Shown here one piece after another: positions 11,959-23,799 of a stretch of DNA of 64,000 bases (its first letter is position 1; each line of letters begins with the position of its first letter). Source of the stretch: Maratus speciosus. Lineage: Eukaryota; Arthropoda; Arachnida; Araneae; Salticidae. Position numbers and translations under genes: made by a program. The stretch spans positions 95,623,307-95,687,306 of the forward strand of contig OZ010800.1 in the NCBI GenBank assembly GCA_963932465.1, read 5' to 3'. The notes beneath the pieces are model-generated. The model did no database searches, was not told the origin of the DNA, and worked only from the letters and a program-made list of their open reading frames with translations.

Positions 11959-14011
11959 AAAACAATATATTTATAATACTATCTACATGAAAACAATACA
12001 TATATGAAATCGTAAAAATATCACAAGTTTTTATATTTTAAATCAAATGATTTTCAATTCTAACCTGTAATATAGATTTATATTACCTTACAATTTCCTT
12101 ATTCTTCTAAATTCTAACTTTAGAAAATGTGGTATATAAGAAACCACTAGTAACTGTAAGCCTTATATGAGGTCCAAAACACTTCCACATTTTTTAAGGA
12201 ATCTGTTATGTTTAAAATTATTTTTAAATCATGCACATATTAAGTGAAAGTTGAAGAATAAGGAAACTTTTTTTTACTTCGCGAAAAATTAATAAAGCAG
12301 CTCAAATAATAAGTTCGTTTTTCTTCTAAAACAATAAAGCAACAATTGTAAATAATGAAAGAAATTGTCTAGTACTGACATCTAAGTACGATTAATATAA
12401 CTATTTAGAAGCCTCGTATGTGTTCTAAATGAATTAAAGATGTTACTTAATGAAAAAGAAAAAAATCCCCTTTTTTTTCTTTGAAATATTGCTATTTGAA
12501 GTAGGAGCCTCATATGACGTTCAGGGTGACGAGATAGTTAAAAATCTGACAAAAGCATGGACAAAATTTAAAAACAAGAATAATTTACGACCCGCATTGA
12601 GAAAGTTCAGTATCCATAATTTACCATTTAAATCCATTAATCAAATGAGCCATTTCCTTTCAACAAATGAAAATTTGAAAATCGTCTGAATTGTCATAGT
12701 AAAGCATTATTGCGCAAAATAAAATGTCCTTTATTTTCCGAACAAATGAACCAAATATAACAAAAAACTACAGACCTAAATCCGAGTACCTCATCAACAT
12801 GCTTACTTAATTTCAAGCAAATCGGAGGATTTTTGCGACAGTTATCGCGGAACAGACAGACAGACTAACAGACAGACGGACGGTAACCAAAAAAATTATT
12901 GTCCCCACAGTAATCCCTCACTGACGTTTCGGCAATTAATTTCTAGTGGTAACAAGGTAATTCCAATTATGTTTTTGATTGTATTGTATAATCCAGTTAA
13001 TCTGTAATAGATTATAGGTCATTACATCTTTTGTAATATAATTTAGATTAATTTGTAGTGTATTACAAGTTAATGTCAATGACGTTTCTTCAGAATATAA
13101 TTTTGTAAAAGTGTAACGTAATAGAGTTAATCTAAATTAAGTTCTGTAAAATGTATTCAAATTAGTCTGCAATCGATTACGAGCTAAGTCCTATAACATA
13201 TTTTAAATTGAAATGAGAAATATCTATGATTCATTGCAAGTTAATTCAGATACGTTTTTAAAAATGTAACTGTAACATAATGGGATTTTATTTTTAGGAA
13301 ATCATATACTTACTAATTATTTACTCATTTTTGAGTAATTTCTCATTTCTGAAAAATGTTTTTCTTTTTGCTTTCAGAATTTCGCAATTCAGACTAGAAT
13401 ACTTCCGTTTTGAGTGGGATAAACTTGCTCGTTATCGTGCATACTTCATAATTTTATAAAACTATCAGTTGTTTTCGTTTTTAACCTAGATAAAACCAAA
13501 TATATAAAGTTTAAACTATTATGAAATGCAGAAATTGAGCGCGGGGGCTAGCCCTAGCTCTTTAAATGGCAACCCGGTGCTAACAACATAAATATATATA
13601 TACATTTATTTACTGACACAGTATTACAAAGTTGTTGTGGTAAAACATAAGCAAATTGAATGAATTCAATCATGAATTTAATCATTTATTTACCATGATG
13701 AGAAAGAAGTTTCTTTAACAAGTAAAAATTAAATTTAAAAAATTAAAAAAAAACCGACTGCGTAAAAAGCGAACTAATTAATTATTTCTCATCAATGTGA
13801 AACTATTTGTTATATTACTCACCTATTTTTTTATTTACTTGTGTTGGTGACTTTTAAGCTGGGTTTAATTGTTAGTTCCTATCTATAAACATTGTTTTGA
13901 TGAGGCCTATGGATGTTTATGAAGTTTAGAGTTCCAGTAAAGATAGAGATCCTACTATGATAACAAGCTTTCAAATTAGCCAAAAAAGAATGTCATAAAT
14001 CTTTAACTTAC
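11959..14011. other. Noncoding DNA with simple and degenerate repeats
   Basis: A (CAGA)n-like stretch at about 12855-12885 follows GTTATCGCGGAACAG, a pattern like the tails of many arthropod repeats. From about 12990 to 13280 a degenerate unit built on TAAT..GTAATAGATTA..AGTTAAT recurs several times. No gene is supported; the open frame at 12450-12689 has no recognisable feature. Confidence 0.4.
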
Positions 14012-14099
14012 CCTTTCCGTCAGATAAGCCTTCCGCTTGCTTCTGATGTTCGTTCTGCCAGATTTTGATTAGACTTAACTCTTCTAACAACTCATTAGA
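14012..14099 (-). CDS. Candidate internal exon of a minus-strand host gene
   Basis: On the minus strand the acceptor CTTATTTTAG is followed by 88 nt and then a near-consensus donor, AAAGG|GTAAGT. The stretch is open from its first base for 29 codons plus one base and starts SNELLEELSLIKIWQNEHQK, a hydrophilic, probably helical or coiled-coil segment. It is richer in GC than the surrounding intron-like DNA. Its phases fit the candidate exons at 43938-43996 (upstream) and 7170-7229 (downstream). The BEL/Pao element at 14312-19483 would lie in the intron just upstream, on the same strand. The protein is not recognised. Confidence 0.55.
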
Positions 14100-14311
14100 C
14101 TAAAATAAGACATCTCTTGGTTAATCTTAAATACTTATTTACAAATATATTACAAAATATATACAGGATTATAGGACTTTAACATTTAAATGCTTTAACT
14201 TCAATCGAATCATAACGGAGGCGCAATTCCGTTCACAAAAACAAAACATTATTCTGAAAGTTTTTTCAGTTCTGTTCAGTTCACTTCGGTAAGTAAAAGT
14301 TTTAGTTAAAT

Positions 14312-16057
14312 TCAGGTGTCACTGTCACTGCAAAGGGATACAGAGGGAGCTGTCCGCAACATACTCCACCCGTTGAGTTTTGCCGGGTCAAACTCAACCA
14401 CAGTCGTGGACAAGTTCAGGAGGTCCAACCGTTCTGGTGTTCGTATCACTCGTCCAAATTTAGACATTCTAGGAGAATCCCTTTTAACAGAACCAGGAGA
14501 ATCTTTAAGGTGAGCAGACTCGATGGTTTTCGGTGAAAAGTCATTTGCCTGGAAATTCGCTTCCATCGGATACAACCTTTGTACTGGTCGAAGCAACTCA
14601 CCAAACTTAGTTCTTAACTTTGCCAATCGTACTATGCCGTCTTTACCTGGAAACAACTGGAGGACTTTTCCTAGAGGCCAATTTATTCTTTTTTCTTTTG
14701 TATTAATTATAACAATATCTCCAACTGAGAGTTCTGGATACCTGTTTGACTTTTTACGATAATTTTTCAGCTGTCCCAAATATTCTAGTCGGAAACGTTT
14801 TCTCAAATCTTCAAGAATTTTCATCCGATATTCATATCTTCTTTGAAGATAACTTGCATCTATATTGTCCAGATCAGGAACACCACCTTCTTTAATTTCA
14901 CGAAGAAACATGGCAGAGGTTAAGAGTTCTAATTCAAGATCTTCAGATATGTATGTTAACGGTCTGGAGTTTACAACATTTTCACAATCGCAAAGAATAG
15001 TATTAATTTCTTCATATTTTAATGATACATTTCCTAACACTTTTCTGAGACTATTCTTCATCAATCCTATCATACGTTCCCAGAATCCTCCCCACCAAGG
15101 AGATGCAGGCGGAATAAATTTCCAAGTAATTCGTTCTACAGTATCTTCCTTAATCACTCTTTCCCAATCTATTTTCCTTAATAAACAATTTGAACCAACG
15201 AAATTACTTCCATTGTCTGTATAGACCATCTGAGGTCTTCCACGTCGTGATATGAATCGTCGAAATGCAAGCAAGAAACTGTCAGTGGATAATGAAGTGA
15301 CAAGTTCGAGGTGAATAGCTCGATATACGACGCAGGTGAATAAGACAATTCAAGATGTTGACCCATTCTTCAAAAACAAAGGTCCAGCCAGATCGACACC
15401 TATGACTTGAAATACAGAATAGTCTTTAATCCTATCTTCCGGCAATGGTGGTATTTCAACATCGTGGGGTTTGGCATCAAACTTCTTACATCTTACACAA
15501 TTCTTCAGAGCTTTCCGGATCGTTTTACGACTTTTTAAGATCCATTATTTCTCTCTTAAGACTGCCATTAATGTTTGAACGCCACAATGTAGTGATTGAT
15601 TATGTTTCTCAATTATTAGTTTCGTAACAACTGGGTGGTCAGATGGCAAAATTATAGGTAGTCTGAAATCCTCCGAGTCTTCTCTCATAATTATTCTGGA
15701 TTTAAGTCTTATGAGTCCGTATGGATCAAAGAAGGGTTTTAAATGACGTAAGCGTTCATTCTTCTCTGATTTGAAGCAACCTTTTTGCACAATTTTCCAT
15801 ACAATGACTTCAGCTCCTTTAATTTCTTCAATTTTTAAATTCTCAAATTCTCGTTCCTTTTTGTTAGTTTTACAGTTGTCAATAAATCTCTTCATCCATG
15901 CAGTGATTCTAATTATCTTCTTGAACTGTGAAACTCGAGAAAAATATGGAAATTCTTCATCTAGAGAAATCAAAAAAGATATAACTGTCTTCTTCTTTTC
16001 TTTATCAACCTCATCCTTTTTCGGAGTTATATCAAAGGCTGGCCAAAAGTCTGGCAT
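14312..16057 (-). pseudogene. BEL/Pao integrase, broken
   Basis: The N-terminal part (16057-15545) carries His residues in EKHNQSLHCG. The partner Cys pair, CVRC, follows just after an internal stop at 15545-15547, so the HHCC zinc region is split. The catalytic core begins in another frame with VIGVDLAGPL (first Asp). After a further frameshift near 15280 it continues with MVYTDNGSNF (second Asp) and WWGGFWERMIG (Glu). The tail includes SVGDIVIINTKE and the terminal MLRTAPSVSL. All catalytic residues can be located, but in different frames. It would have inserted the element's cDNA into host DNA. Confidence 0.85.
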
Positions 16058-16062
16058 AAGTT

Positions 16063-16915
16063 TCAGCCACCTTCATGCCATTTCTTAATTTTAAGTGTTT
16101 CTACGGAACATCCTCTTGAAATAATATCAGCGGGATTTAAATTCCCAGGAACAAACTTCCAGTTTTCCGGATTACTATGTGCCCTAATTTCTTTGACCCT
16201 ATTCATCACGAATACACCCCAATTTTCTGTATTCTTAATCCAATACAATGTATTCATCGAATCCGTCCAGTAGAATATAGGAATATTTTCCAATTTTAAA
16301 TCTTGCTATATCCATTTCCATTAGTCTCACTCCAATAGCGCAAGCTAATAATTCAAGTCTAAAAATTATTGTAGGTTTCAGGGTAGCTACTCTTGTACGA
16401 GCTTGTACAAGTTTGCACGATACTTCAGTTTTGTTTTTACATGTTAAATAAATGCATGTGACATATACCTTTTGGGAGTTATCACAGAATACATGATAAG
16501 AAAAATCTGTATTTGAATTAGGATTAAGCATCATATACTGGGGAATTTTCAACTCTGCCAAATGACACAAATCTTTTTTCCATTTAAGATATTTTTTACT
16601 TATATCTTCGGAAAGAGCTTCGTCCCATGTAACTTTTAGCTCCCAACACTTTTGTAGTAAGAGTTTCGGAGTCAGTGTCACACCACATGTAAAACCTATT
16701 CGATCATAAATTTTGTGTGCTTCTGATAAGATCACTCTTTTTGAAATGTATTGGTTATCGGATTTATTTATTCCTTTAATGTCGCAACTTAATGTATCTT
16801 CTTCTAAATCCCAAATGAGGCCAAGAATAGAAACCGTTTTTCTTTTATTTGAATTTTCGGACATTGAAATTTCCGAAAAAGTGTCATTACCTGCAATTTC
16901 GTTCTTCGTTGGCAA
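16063..16915 (-). pseudogene. BEL/Pao RT connection and RNase H, broken
   Basis: The segment 16915-16235 holds the BEL/Pao-specific region after the palm (VSILGLIWDLEEDTL) and then HVFCDNSQKVYVTCIYL, which matches the start of the RNase H fold with its first Asp. A frameshift near 16290 separates it from the continuation at 16293-16063: PIFYWTDSMNTLYWI and FVPGNLNPADIISRG, with a further RNase H Asp and the typical PADI..RG end. A stop at 16922-16924 separates it from the RT part. RNase H would remove the RNA strand during reverse transcription. Confidence 0.8.
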
Positions 16916-16924
16916 ATTATAAGC

Positions 16925-17560
16925 TCAATCTTGCAATTCAAATTTAACATTCGCTAAAATTTCAACAGAATAACTTTTAAGTTTTCGCAGTTCTTCTTCA
17001 TTATTTACACTTGTAATTAAATTGTCAACATACCAAGCTTCAGAATTTTTTTCTGCCGTTGATCTAAGATGCTCAGGTACGTCATTTAGTAACTTAGTTA
17101 AACTAGCACTCAATAAGAAGGGACTACTGGAAATTCCGAAAACGACTCTCCTATGTCTATACATCTTAAAATGTTCCGGATTACCTTGTTCCCACCATAA
17201 GAATCTCAAAAAATATCTCTCTTTCGGATTAAGTCCTATTTGAAGAAAAGCCTTTTTGATATCAGAACTTACACCGATGCATTTTTCTCGAAATGTGTTG
17301 ATAATTTCAGGAATAGTTTCTAGCAAATTAGGCCCCTTTTCTACACAATCATTTATTGACGTAAACCCCTTAATTTTCGCTGACCCATCAAATACTGGTC
17401 TTATTTTTGTTGTTGTGGAATTCATTCGAATAACGGCACGATGGGGTATATAATGGCAGGAATTATCATATTCATTTTCAGGTACAATTTCTATAATTTT
17501 TTGTTCTTCCCAAGATTTGAAAACCGCTTCGTAATCTTCTAAGAAACCCTTGTCTTTCAA
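16925..17560 (-). pseudogene. BEL/Pao reverse transcriptase, catalytic motif altered
   Basis: Finger and palm motifs are clear: RAVIRMNSTTTKIRPVFDGS, then GVSSDIKKAFLQIGL with the first catalytic Asp, and RVVFGISSSPFLLSASL. The family's YVDD active-site box appears here as YVDN (near 17030), so the last catalytic Asp is replaced. The frame begins after a frameshift near 17555 relative to the protease piece and ends at a stop at 16922-16924. The copy could not have made cDNA with this RT. Confidence 0.88.
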
Positions 17561-18500
17561 AATTTTTTACTGTATTTTTTAATCTTCTCTCAGCGATCTC
17601 TAGATTATTAGGGAGTGGGGAATGGCTCTCTATCGAAGGTAAACAGACATCAAATCTGCCTTCGTTATCCCTTTTAACCGTTGAGAGAAATTGTTGCAGT
17701 GTTTGTTCTTGTAACTCTATTTTAGTTTCATTTTCGGATGGATCTAAAATTCCGAGAGTATCAAGATTCCACAATTCAGCAATTTTATAATCAGATACGT
17801 GCATCGAAAATGTAAATGAGTTGTCAGTTCTATTTTCTATTTCCAAAGGAACTTTCCCCATAACTGTCCAGCCTAAATAAGTTTCGACACATACTAAACC
17901 ACATTTTAATTTTCTTATCTTACCGGTAAGTAATTTTCCTGCAATATCCGCTCCAATAAGAATATGAATTTCAGTTGGGGATGATTCAAATGACAATTTT
18001 CCCTTCATGTGGCTAGTGTCATTCAAATATATCCTATGTTCTTTAAGCTCATGTAATAGGGGTTTTATTTCTATTTGTGGTACATCGGAACAAATTTTAG
18101 TTTGATCAAAGGTCTTAAAATTACATTTATAATTGCCCTTTACATTACTAAGTTTCACAATAAATTGTTTATGGATTTCAGAAACCTCCGTTCCACCAAA
18201 TAGACTATGAACAATGTTGCTCTCACTTATACTTTTGTGTTGCATCATTTCAGCAACAAACTTCGAAACGTATGACTTTTGTGACCCAGTATCAATTAAG
18301 CACCTGACAAACTTATCTTCACTATTTCCGCAGATTTTTATAATTAAAGTTTGTAACAAAACTTTCTGTGTGTATATTTTATTTGTTAAAGTGACATTTC
18401 TATCGTCAATTTGTTTTTTCTCATCTATTTTATTACTCTTTTCACAAATTAAAGAATTATGTTTACCACTGCAATGCTCACATCTTATTTTTGAAAATCA
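17478..18500 (-). pseudogene. BEL/Pao aspartic protease region
   Basis: After the gag stop at 18498-18500 the same region carries a second zinc-knuckle-like motif (CEHC....H....C, about 18440-18480). It then has the protease signature CLIDTGSQKSYVS (about 18310), with Asp-Thr-Gly at the active site. GGTEVSEIHKQFIVKL and ILIGADIAGKLL follow, as in BEL proteases. The frame runs into the RT N-terminus and shifts near 17555. A normal element would cleave its polyprotein with this domain. Confidence 0.8.
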
Positions 18501-19483
18501 ATCTTTTGCTAAATGATTTCCTTTTTTCATACAGAGATAACACATTCCGTTTTTTCTCAAACGTGCTCGTCTTTCTGCTACGGACTTAGAACAAGCTGCA
18601 GAATTGTGCTTAACTGTTTCAGCGGAATCTCCGCAAAAAATACAATCATTTATCGAAACCTTCAATGAAGCAGCAGTAGGAACTGTAAACCTATTTATTT
18701 TTCTCTCCCTCTGCTCTTGCGGTGGATTTTGAACGATAACCCTATCTTGTATTTGAATCGCAGTTTCTCTGCATTCTATTTCTGCCCGTAGAAATTCAAG
18801 CAGTTTGTTGACTTCAAAAAGATTATCTTGAGTTTTCCGGTTACGTTTAAATTCCAAATTTAACTCATTGGGAATTAATTTAAGCAAAATTGGCGTTAGT
18901 ATCGTACCATATGTTCCGGAAGTTACTTCAAGTGAATTTAAACTTCTTATTTGAGTCTCAATGTTATCATACAGCTTTCGCAATGCAAAAGTATTACTTA
19001 CATTTTTAACTGTTTCTAAATTCAATAATTTTCCCATATGAGCATTTATAATCAGGTCTTTACGACCAAAACGCTTTTTGAGTAGTTCAATCGCTGCTAA
19101 TATAATTTTCACTCGATAGCGAAAACCCACTAATTGCACTAGAAGCAGCTCAAGGAATGCAAATAATTAAACTTATCAATGTCAGTTAAACTATCATTTT
19201 GATGTATCGCATTGTCATATTCGTTCCAAAAAGATAACCAATAAGCAGAATCTCCATTAAATTTATTAATACTCAATTTCGGTAATTTAATTTTAGAATG
19301 AGAGCAAGAAGTCAAATTCTCTGTTGAAATACTTTCGTTAACCGAATTTGTTTTCTTTATAGAACGTTCAGGTTCAACTTTCATTTTTAAAGCATACGTT
19401 AGTTTCGATTTCATAGAAATTATTTTTTCAGAATAACCTTTGGCAGTTTCAAATTCAGTTTCTAATTCGCCGTCATCATCCAT
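18498..19483 (-). pseudogene. BEL/Pao gag, partial
   Basis: The first piece (19483-19139) has KLPKLSINKFNGDSAYWLSF and the second (19139-18498) has AIELLKKRFGRKDLIINAHM. Both are hallmarks of BEL gag capsid-like domains. A frameshift near 19140 separates them. The second piece ends in the zinc knuckle CYLCMKKGNHLAKD, where a stop falls exactly at the last Cys position. The expected gag N-terminus is not found above 19483. The frame at 19525-19740 is not gag-like. Confidence 0.82.
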
Positions 19484-19839
19484 TAAGTTTTGGATCTGCT
19501 CATCTAAAGTTGTTAGTTAGACAGTTAAGAGGAATCGATAGAGACCTCATTCATTAAAATCCATCCAGCCGTTGGGATGTTTCGAGGGTATAAAGAAATC
19601 CACATACCCAGATACGCGTGAAACACATAACCCTTCTTGGCAGTCGGATAAAAAGAAAGAAATATGAGAAATGTGATCCAGTTTCTTTTCCTTCTGTGTT
19701 TCAGATTATAATAAATTTTGTTTAACATAAATGCTGACATTCATATGGATTTAAAAGGATTGAAAGTGTGAGCGTCGGAGCACCAAATTACTAAAGTTCA
19801 TGATCTTATCGCGACCGTTTGCTCCCTTTAAGATTAGTA

Positions 19840-20496
19840 ATAAAATATATCTAATTTTTAATGATAAGAAATGACAAATGAACGGGAAATGGCAGATCCG
19901 CAGAGAAATATCATAAATGAGTACACATTCAACACTTTGATTCCTCTATACGCATCGGATTACACGGCCAAATGCAGAACTCTGTTTTCAAGTAATTTTA
20001 AATAATTACGAAATAATAACAAAGTAAAACTAAACTATTCAAATATTATCCAAACACATAAAAATAAATTTTTCATCAAAATACTGCATAAAAATACCAT
20101 CTGAAATTCCATTAATTTGGAATTTAAATATAAAACTATTTTTTCCCCCGTATTTACTGAATCAATTTCAGAAAAATCAAAATCTAAAATGCTCTAAAAA
20201 ATAAATGCTTGTGGTCGGCATCGAAATCAACTGCCTCACTTTATGCATCACTGTTCTTTAAAATATTTTAATTAATTACATCATAAGAGAAAAAAAATAT
20301 ATATTCAAATATTACCCAAATATATGAAAAATTAATTTTCCAACAAAAGAATGCATAAGAATCCAAACTGAAATTCGACGAATTTGAATTTTAAATGTAA
20401 AACTTTACTTTTTCTTTTTAACTTTTAACCATAAATATTCAATCGATTTCAGGAAAGCGTCCTTACTTGCAACCCCCCCCCCCCCATCAAAAAATA

Positions 20497-20527
<31 letters not shown>

Positions 20528-21470
20528 TAATAATATAAATAAAATAAAGTAAAATAAAATCACATGGATTGGAGTTAAAAACGGATACCGGACCAAATGC
20601 AGGAATCTACTAGAAAGGATTTTAATTAATTGTCCAATAATAGAAAATAAAACCTGTGTATTGCATATATTACAAAAACATATGAAATATTAACTTTTCA
20701 TAGAATGCATAAAAATATTCGATGAATTTGAATTTTTTAAATGTAAAAGTTTACAAATATCATTCTGCTAATGCTGTGATGGTAACTTCTTAATCCCCAT
20801 TACAAAAATACAATTGTAATCTTAACTTTCACAAGTAACAGTTATAACAAAATCTAATAAAAAATTTTACTGTTTACATCATCCGTAATTTTGAAGCTAA
20901 AATTTCTTATTTACCTCGTGTAGTGAGAATCATAACCTTCTGCAGTACAATTATAATCCCATCACATTTAAAAATTTGCCTTTACAATTACGTGTAATTG
21001 TAACTATAAGTTTCCAATTACAATTACATTTGTATAATGAAAATCATAGCGTTTATGATTACGATTGCAATGCCAATATATTTTCAAATTCACCATTATC
21101 ATATAATGTAATGGAAATTATAATCTCTTACATGCCATTAAATTGTAATTACATTATAGATTAATCAGCTTGCGAATTTACCCAACAATGACATTCTTTC
21201 TGAAAATCTTACATGTAACTTTCATTAATTCTAAATAAAAGTCAAGTAAATTTAAATATGTCTAGAGGCAATAATACTCTGAAAAAAATCGCTTAACTTT
21301 AAACATGTGTTTTGTGTGCTTTTCTTTAAATCATAATTTAATCCGCTTATCTTATTTTAATATTTAAAATTTAGATGCAAAGAATAAATTAAATCGTTCT
21401 TTTTTTAATAAGAATAAATAATAATCTGCAGAGGTAAAAAACTAAATATAAAATAATCCATAATAATTCG
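19840..21470. repeat. Degenerate tandem repeats and low-complexity DNA
   Basis: Around 19980-20760 a unit containing ATTCAAATATTACCCAAATAT, GAATGCATAA and GAATTTGAATTTTAAATGTAAAA occurs three times (near 20035, 20304 and 20661) with strong divergence. Between copies two and three lies a poly-C run (about 20471-20486) and an AATAAATAAT-rich stretch. From 20780 to 21170 there are repeated TAATTACAATTAC-type motifs. No gene is supported. Confidence 0.5.
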
Positions 21471-21475
21471 TAATA

Positions 21476-23736
21476 CAGTAGATTTCCGTTACAACGAATT
21501 CCATTACAACGAAAAATCCCGTTACTACGAAATTTGACAAATCCCCATTTCAAATTGCATTAACCCCAATGTATTAAAAATTCCGATTTAACGAAGTGCA
21601 TTTTTTTTAGGAATTCCGTTACAACGAAAAATTTTCATCAGCTCTTTTTTTCTTTTTTTTTCAATTGCTTAACAGAAATGAAATACACTTCGAATAAAAT
21701 GTTGAAGATAAAAAATAACATTATTGTTTTCGGGACAGGTGCTACTTCAGAATTTTCTCCCCTTTGTTACTTTTTCTTTTGTCTACTTCTTTCTCTAATT
21801 CCTTAACTTTCATTAGCCCATACGCTTCAAAATGATCACGTGACGAAAAGCAGGTGAACTTCACTGTGAAATGACTGTTTGGGCTTATTCTGGGATATCT
21901 TTATCGCCAGTACCTGTTACAGTGTGTTTCTTGCTTCGTTCATTGATAAAATGGCTTGTGTGAAACGAAAACAATTTTCGTTGGAAGGAAAGATAGTCAT
22001 AATTTCTGAGATTGTTAAAGGATTGCGAAAAACTGATGTGGGCAAAAAATATGAATAACACCATCGACTTTATCTACATTTCTAAAAGATAAAGAAAAAA
22101 TTGAGAGACAATTCCAAAATGTAAGCATTGGTTCCCATAGAAAACGAATGCGACAGTCCCAATTTCAAGATGTCGATAAAGCCGTGTTCAAATGGTTCGA
22201 AGATGTTCGTTCACGAAATGTACCTATAAATGGTCCTCTGATAAGGCAGAAAGCTCAAGAGTTCGGAACAATACTTGGTATCGAAAATTTCCAAGCCAGT
22301 GTAGGTTGGCTCAATCGCTTTCGTACTCGCTATGGAATTGTAATGAAATCAATTTGCGGCGAAGCAGGTGATGTACCTACAAAGACTGTAAATGAATGGA
22401 GAGCTGGAGAAGTAGCTGCCCTTATAAAGACATACAGCTCCGTTGATGTTTTCAATGCTGTCGAAGCTGGAATATTTTATCAACTTGAGCCGAGAAAAAC
22501 ATTAACATTTAAAGACGACAAATGCATCGGAGGAAAAACTTCAAAGCAACGAATTACAGCACTCTTTTGTTGTAATAAATCAGGAACCGAGAAGAGAAAA
22601 ATATTAATTATTTGTCACTCTGGCAAGCCCCGTTGCTTTAAGAACTGTCATTCATTGCCTTGCGATTATAAATTCAATAAGAAGGCGTGGATGACACAAG
22701 ATATCTTTAATGATTGGCTAGTGCAATTTGACAAAGAAATGGAAGCTAAAAAACGGAAAATCCTTCTCCTGATTGATAATTGCAGGCCTCATAATAATAC
22801 CCCCAAATTGGACTGCATCCGAGTTGAGTACTTTCCGCCGAATTGTACTTCTATTCTACAGCCTCTAGACCAAGGCATCATCCGTGCTGTAAAATCTCGC
22901 TACAGAACTCTTTTGCTAAAAAGAATTCTTTGCGGCTTAGAAAATGGGGATAGGCCAAAAATAAATTCAAAGAAGCTATTGAAATGATCTCTGGTTCGTG
23001 GCAAGAAATTAGCGAGAAAACAATTTCTAACTGTTGGAAACATGCCCGGTTAACTGAGACCGAAGAAAATGAATCAGAAATTTTAGATTCGGATGAGTCC
23101 TCCGAATTAAACACAATTTGGAAGGCTGCTAAAAAATTAACATCAGTCCCTGATCAGGTGGATTTGGAGGATTTCTTATCTGTGGATGACAATATTCAAA
23201 CATGCTCTGAAGTATCTGATGAAGATATCATTTTGTCCATTAAAACTACATCAAACCAACAAAATGACGACAGCAGTGATGACGATACTGAAGTTACCGA
23301 CGATTCAAAAGTTACCGCTTCGGAAGCTCTCTCATGCTTGGACAAAAAGCGTGATTTTGTTTCACATAAAAAAAATGTTCCAGAGGAGGTATTTTCTCAC
23401 ATTCATTCGTTGCACACGTTTTTGTTATCATCAACTACACATTCGTTTGTGGAAACTAAAATCACAGATTTTCTGCAATAATGTACTACTAAATAAAGGT
23501 TAGTCCGTAATTTTGTATTTTTAATATTGCATTTTATTTTACTAACACTTTTATGTTAATTTAACTAGTCTTCCATTAAAATTTTCTATAATGAAAAGTA
23601 AATTTATCTTACATAATTAATTTACGTGTATATGCAGTTCATTAGATAAATAGCAGTAATTCCGTTATAACGAAAAAATCGTTACAACGAAATATTTTAG
23701 CGGTCCCGTGAAGTTCGTTGTAACGGAAATCTACTA
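21476..23736 (+). mobile_element. Tigger/pogo DNA transposon, inactive
   Basis: The ends CAGTAGATTTCCGTTACAACGAA and (reverse) TAGTAGATTTCCGTTACAACGAA are inverted repeats differing at the first base. TA flanks them at 21474-21475 and 23737-23738. Extra subterminal CGTTACAACGAAA-like copies lie inside both ends. The 2261-bp element carries one transposase pseudogene on the plus strand. Size, TA target and transposase type all fit the Tigger group of the pogo superfamily. Confidence 0.95.
21951..23481 (+). pseudogene. Tigger-type transposase, broken
   Basis: The start at 21951 gives MACVKRKQFSLEGKIVIISE, the usual N-terminal helix-turn-helix. A frameshift near 22050 follows GKKYE. The next frame (through 22148-22987) contains the second, CENP-B-like DNA-binding domain (SVGWLNRFRTRYGI), then the DDE core. 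The box that normally reads NADETG is NAVEAG here, so the first catalytic Asp is gone. The second box LLIDNC and the third LQPLDQGII remain. A second frameshift near 22965 leads to the acidic C-terminal part (22984-23481). Transposition would need all three acidic residues, so the protein is dead even apart from its frameshifts. Confidence 0.92.
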
Positions 23737-23799
23737 TAGTTCCAAACATGATAAAATGTTGTAAAGGGGTATTTTAAATTTTGTCAAATTAAGATTTTT

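Larger units (their letters stand above)
14312..19830 (-). mobile_element. BEL/Pao LTR retrotransposon, inactive
   Basis: Minus-strand pieces give the BEL/Pao order: gag with zinc knuckles, aspartic protease, reverse transcriptase, RNase H, two-part integrase and a C-terminal domain ending MLRTAPSVSL. At least four frameshifts and three internal stops interrupt what would be one long reading frame. The start of gag is missing or scrambled above 19483. Upstream, read on the minus strand, TTTGGTGCTCCGACG at about 19768-19782 could be a primer-binding site just after an LTR that contains a TATATTTTATT box, but no matching 3' LTR was found below 14312. LTR boundaries therefore stay undefined. It lies in the intron between candidate exons 43938-43996 and 14012-14099. 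Confidence 0.85.

Noticed and set aside
19525..19830. 5' LTR and primer-binding site of the BEL/Pao element
   Set aside because: A TTTGGTGCTCCGACG motif is suggestive, but no matching 3' LTR was found, so LTRs are not called as features.
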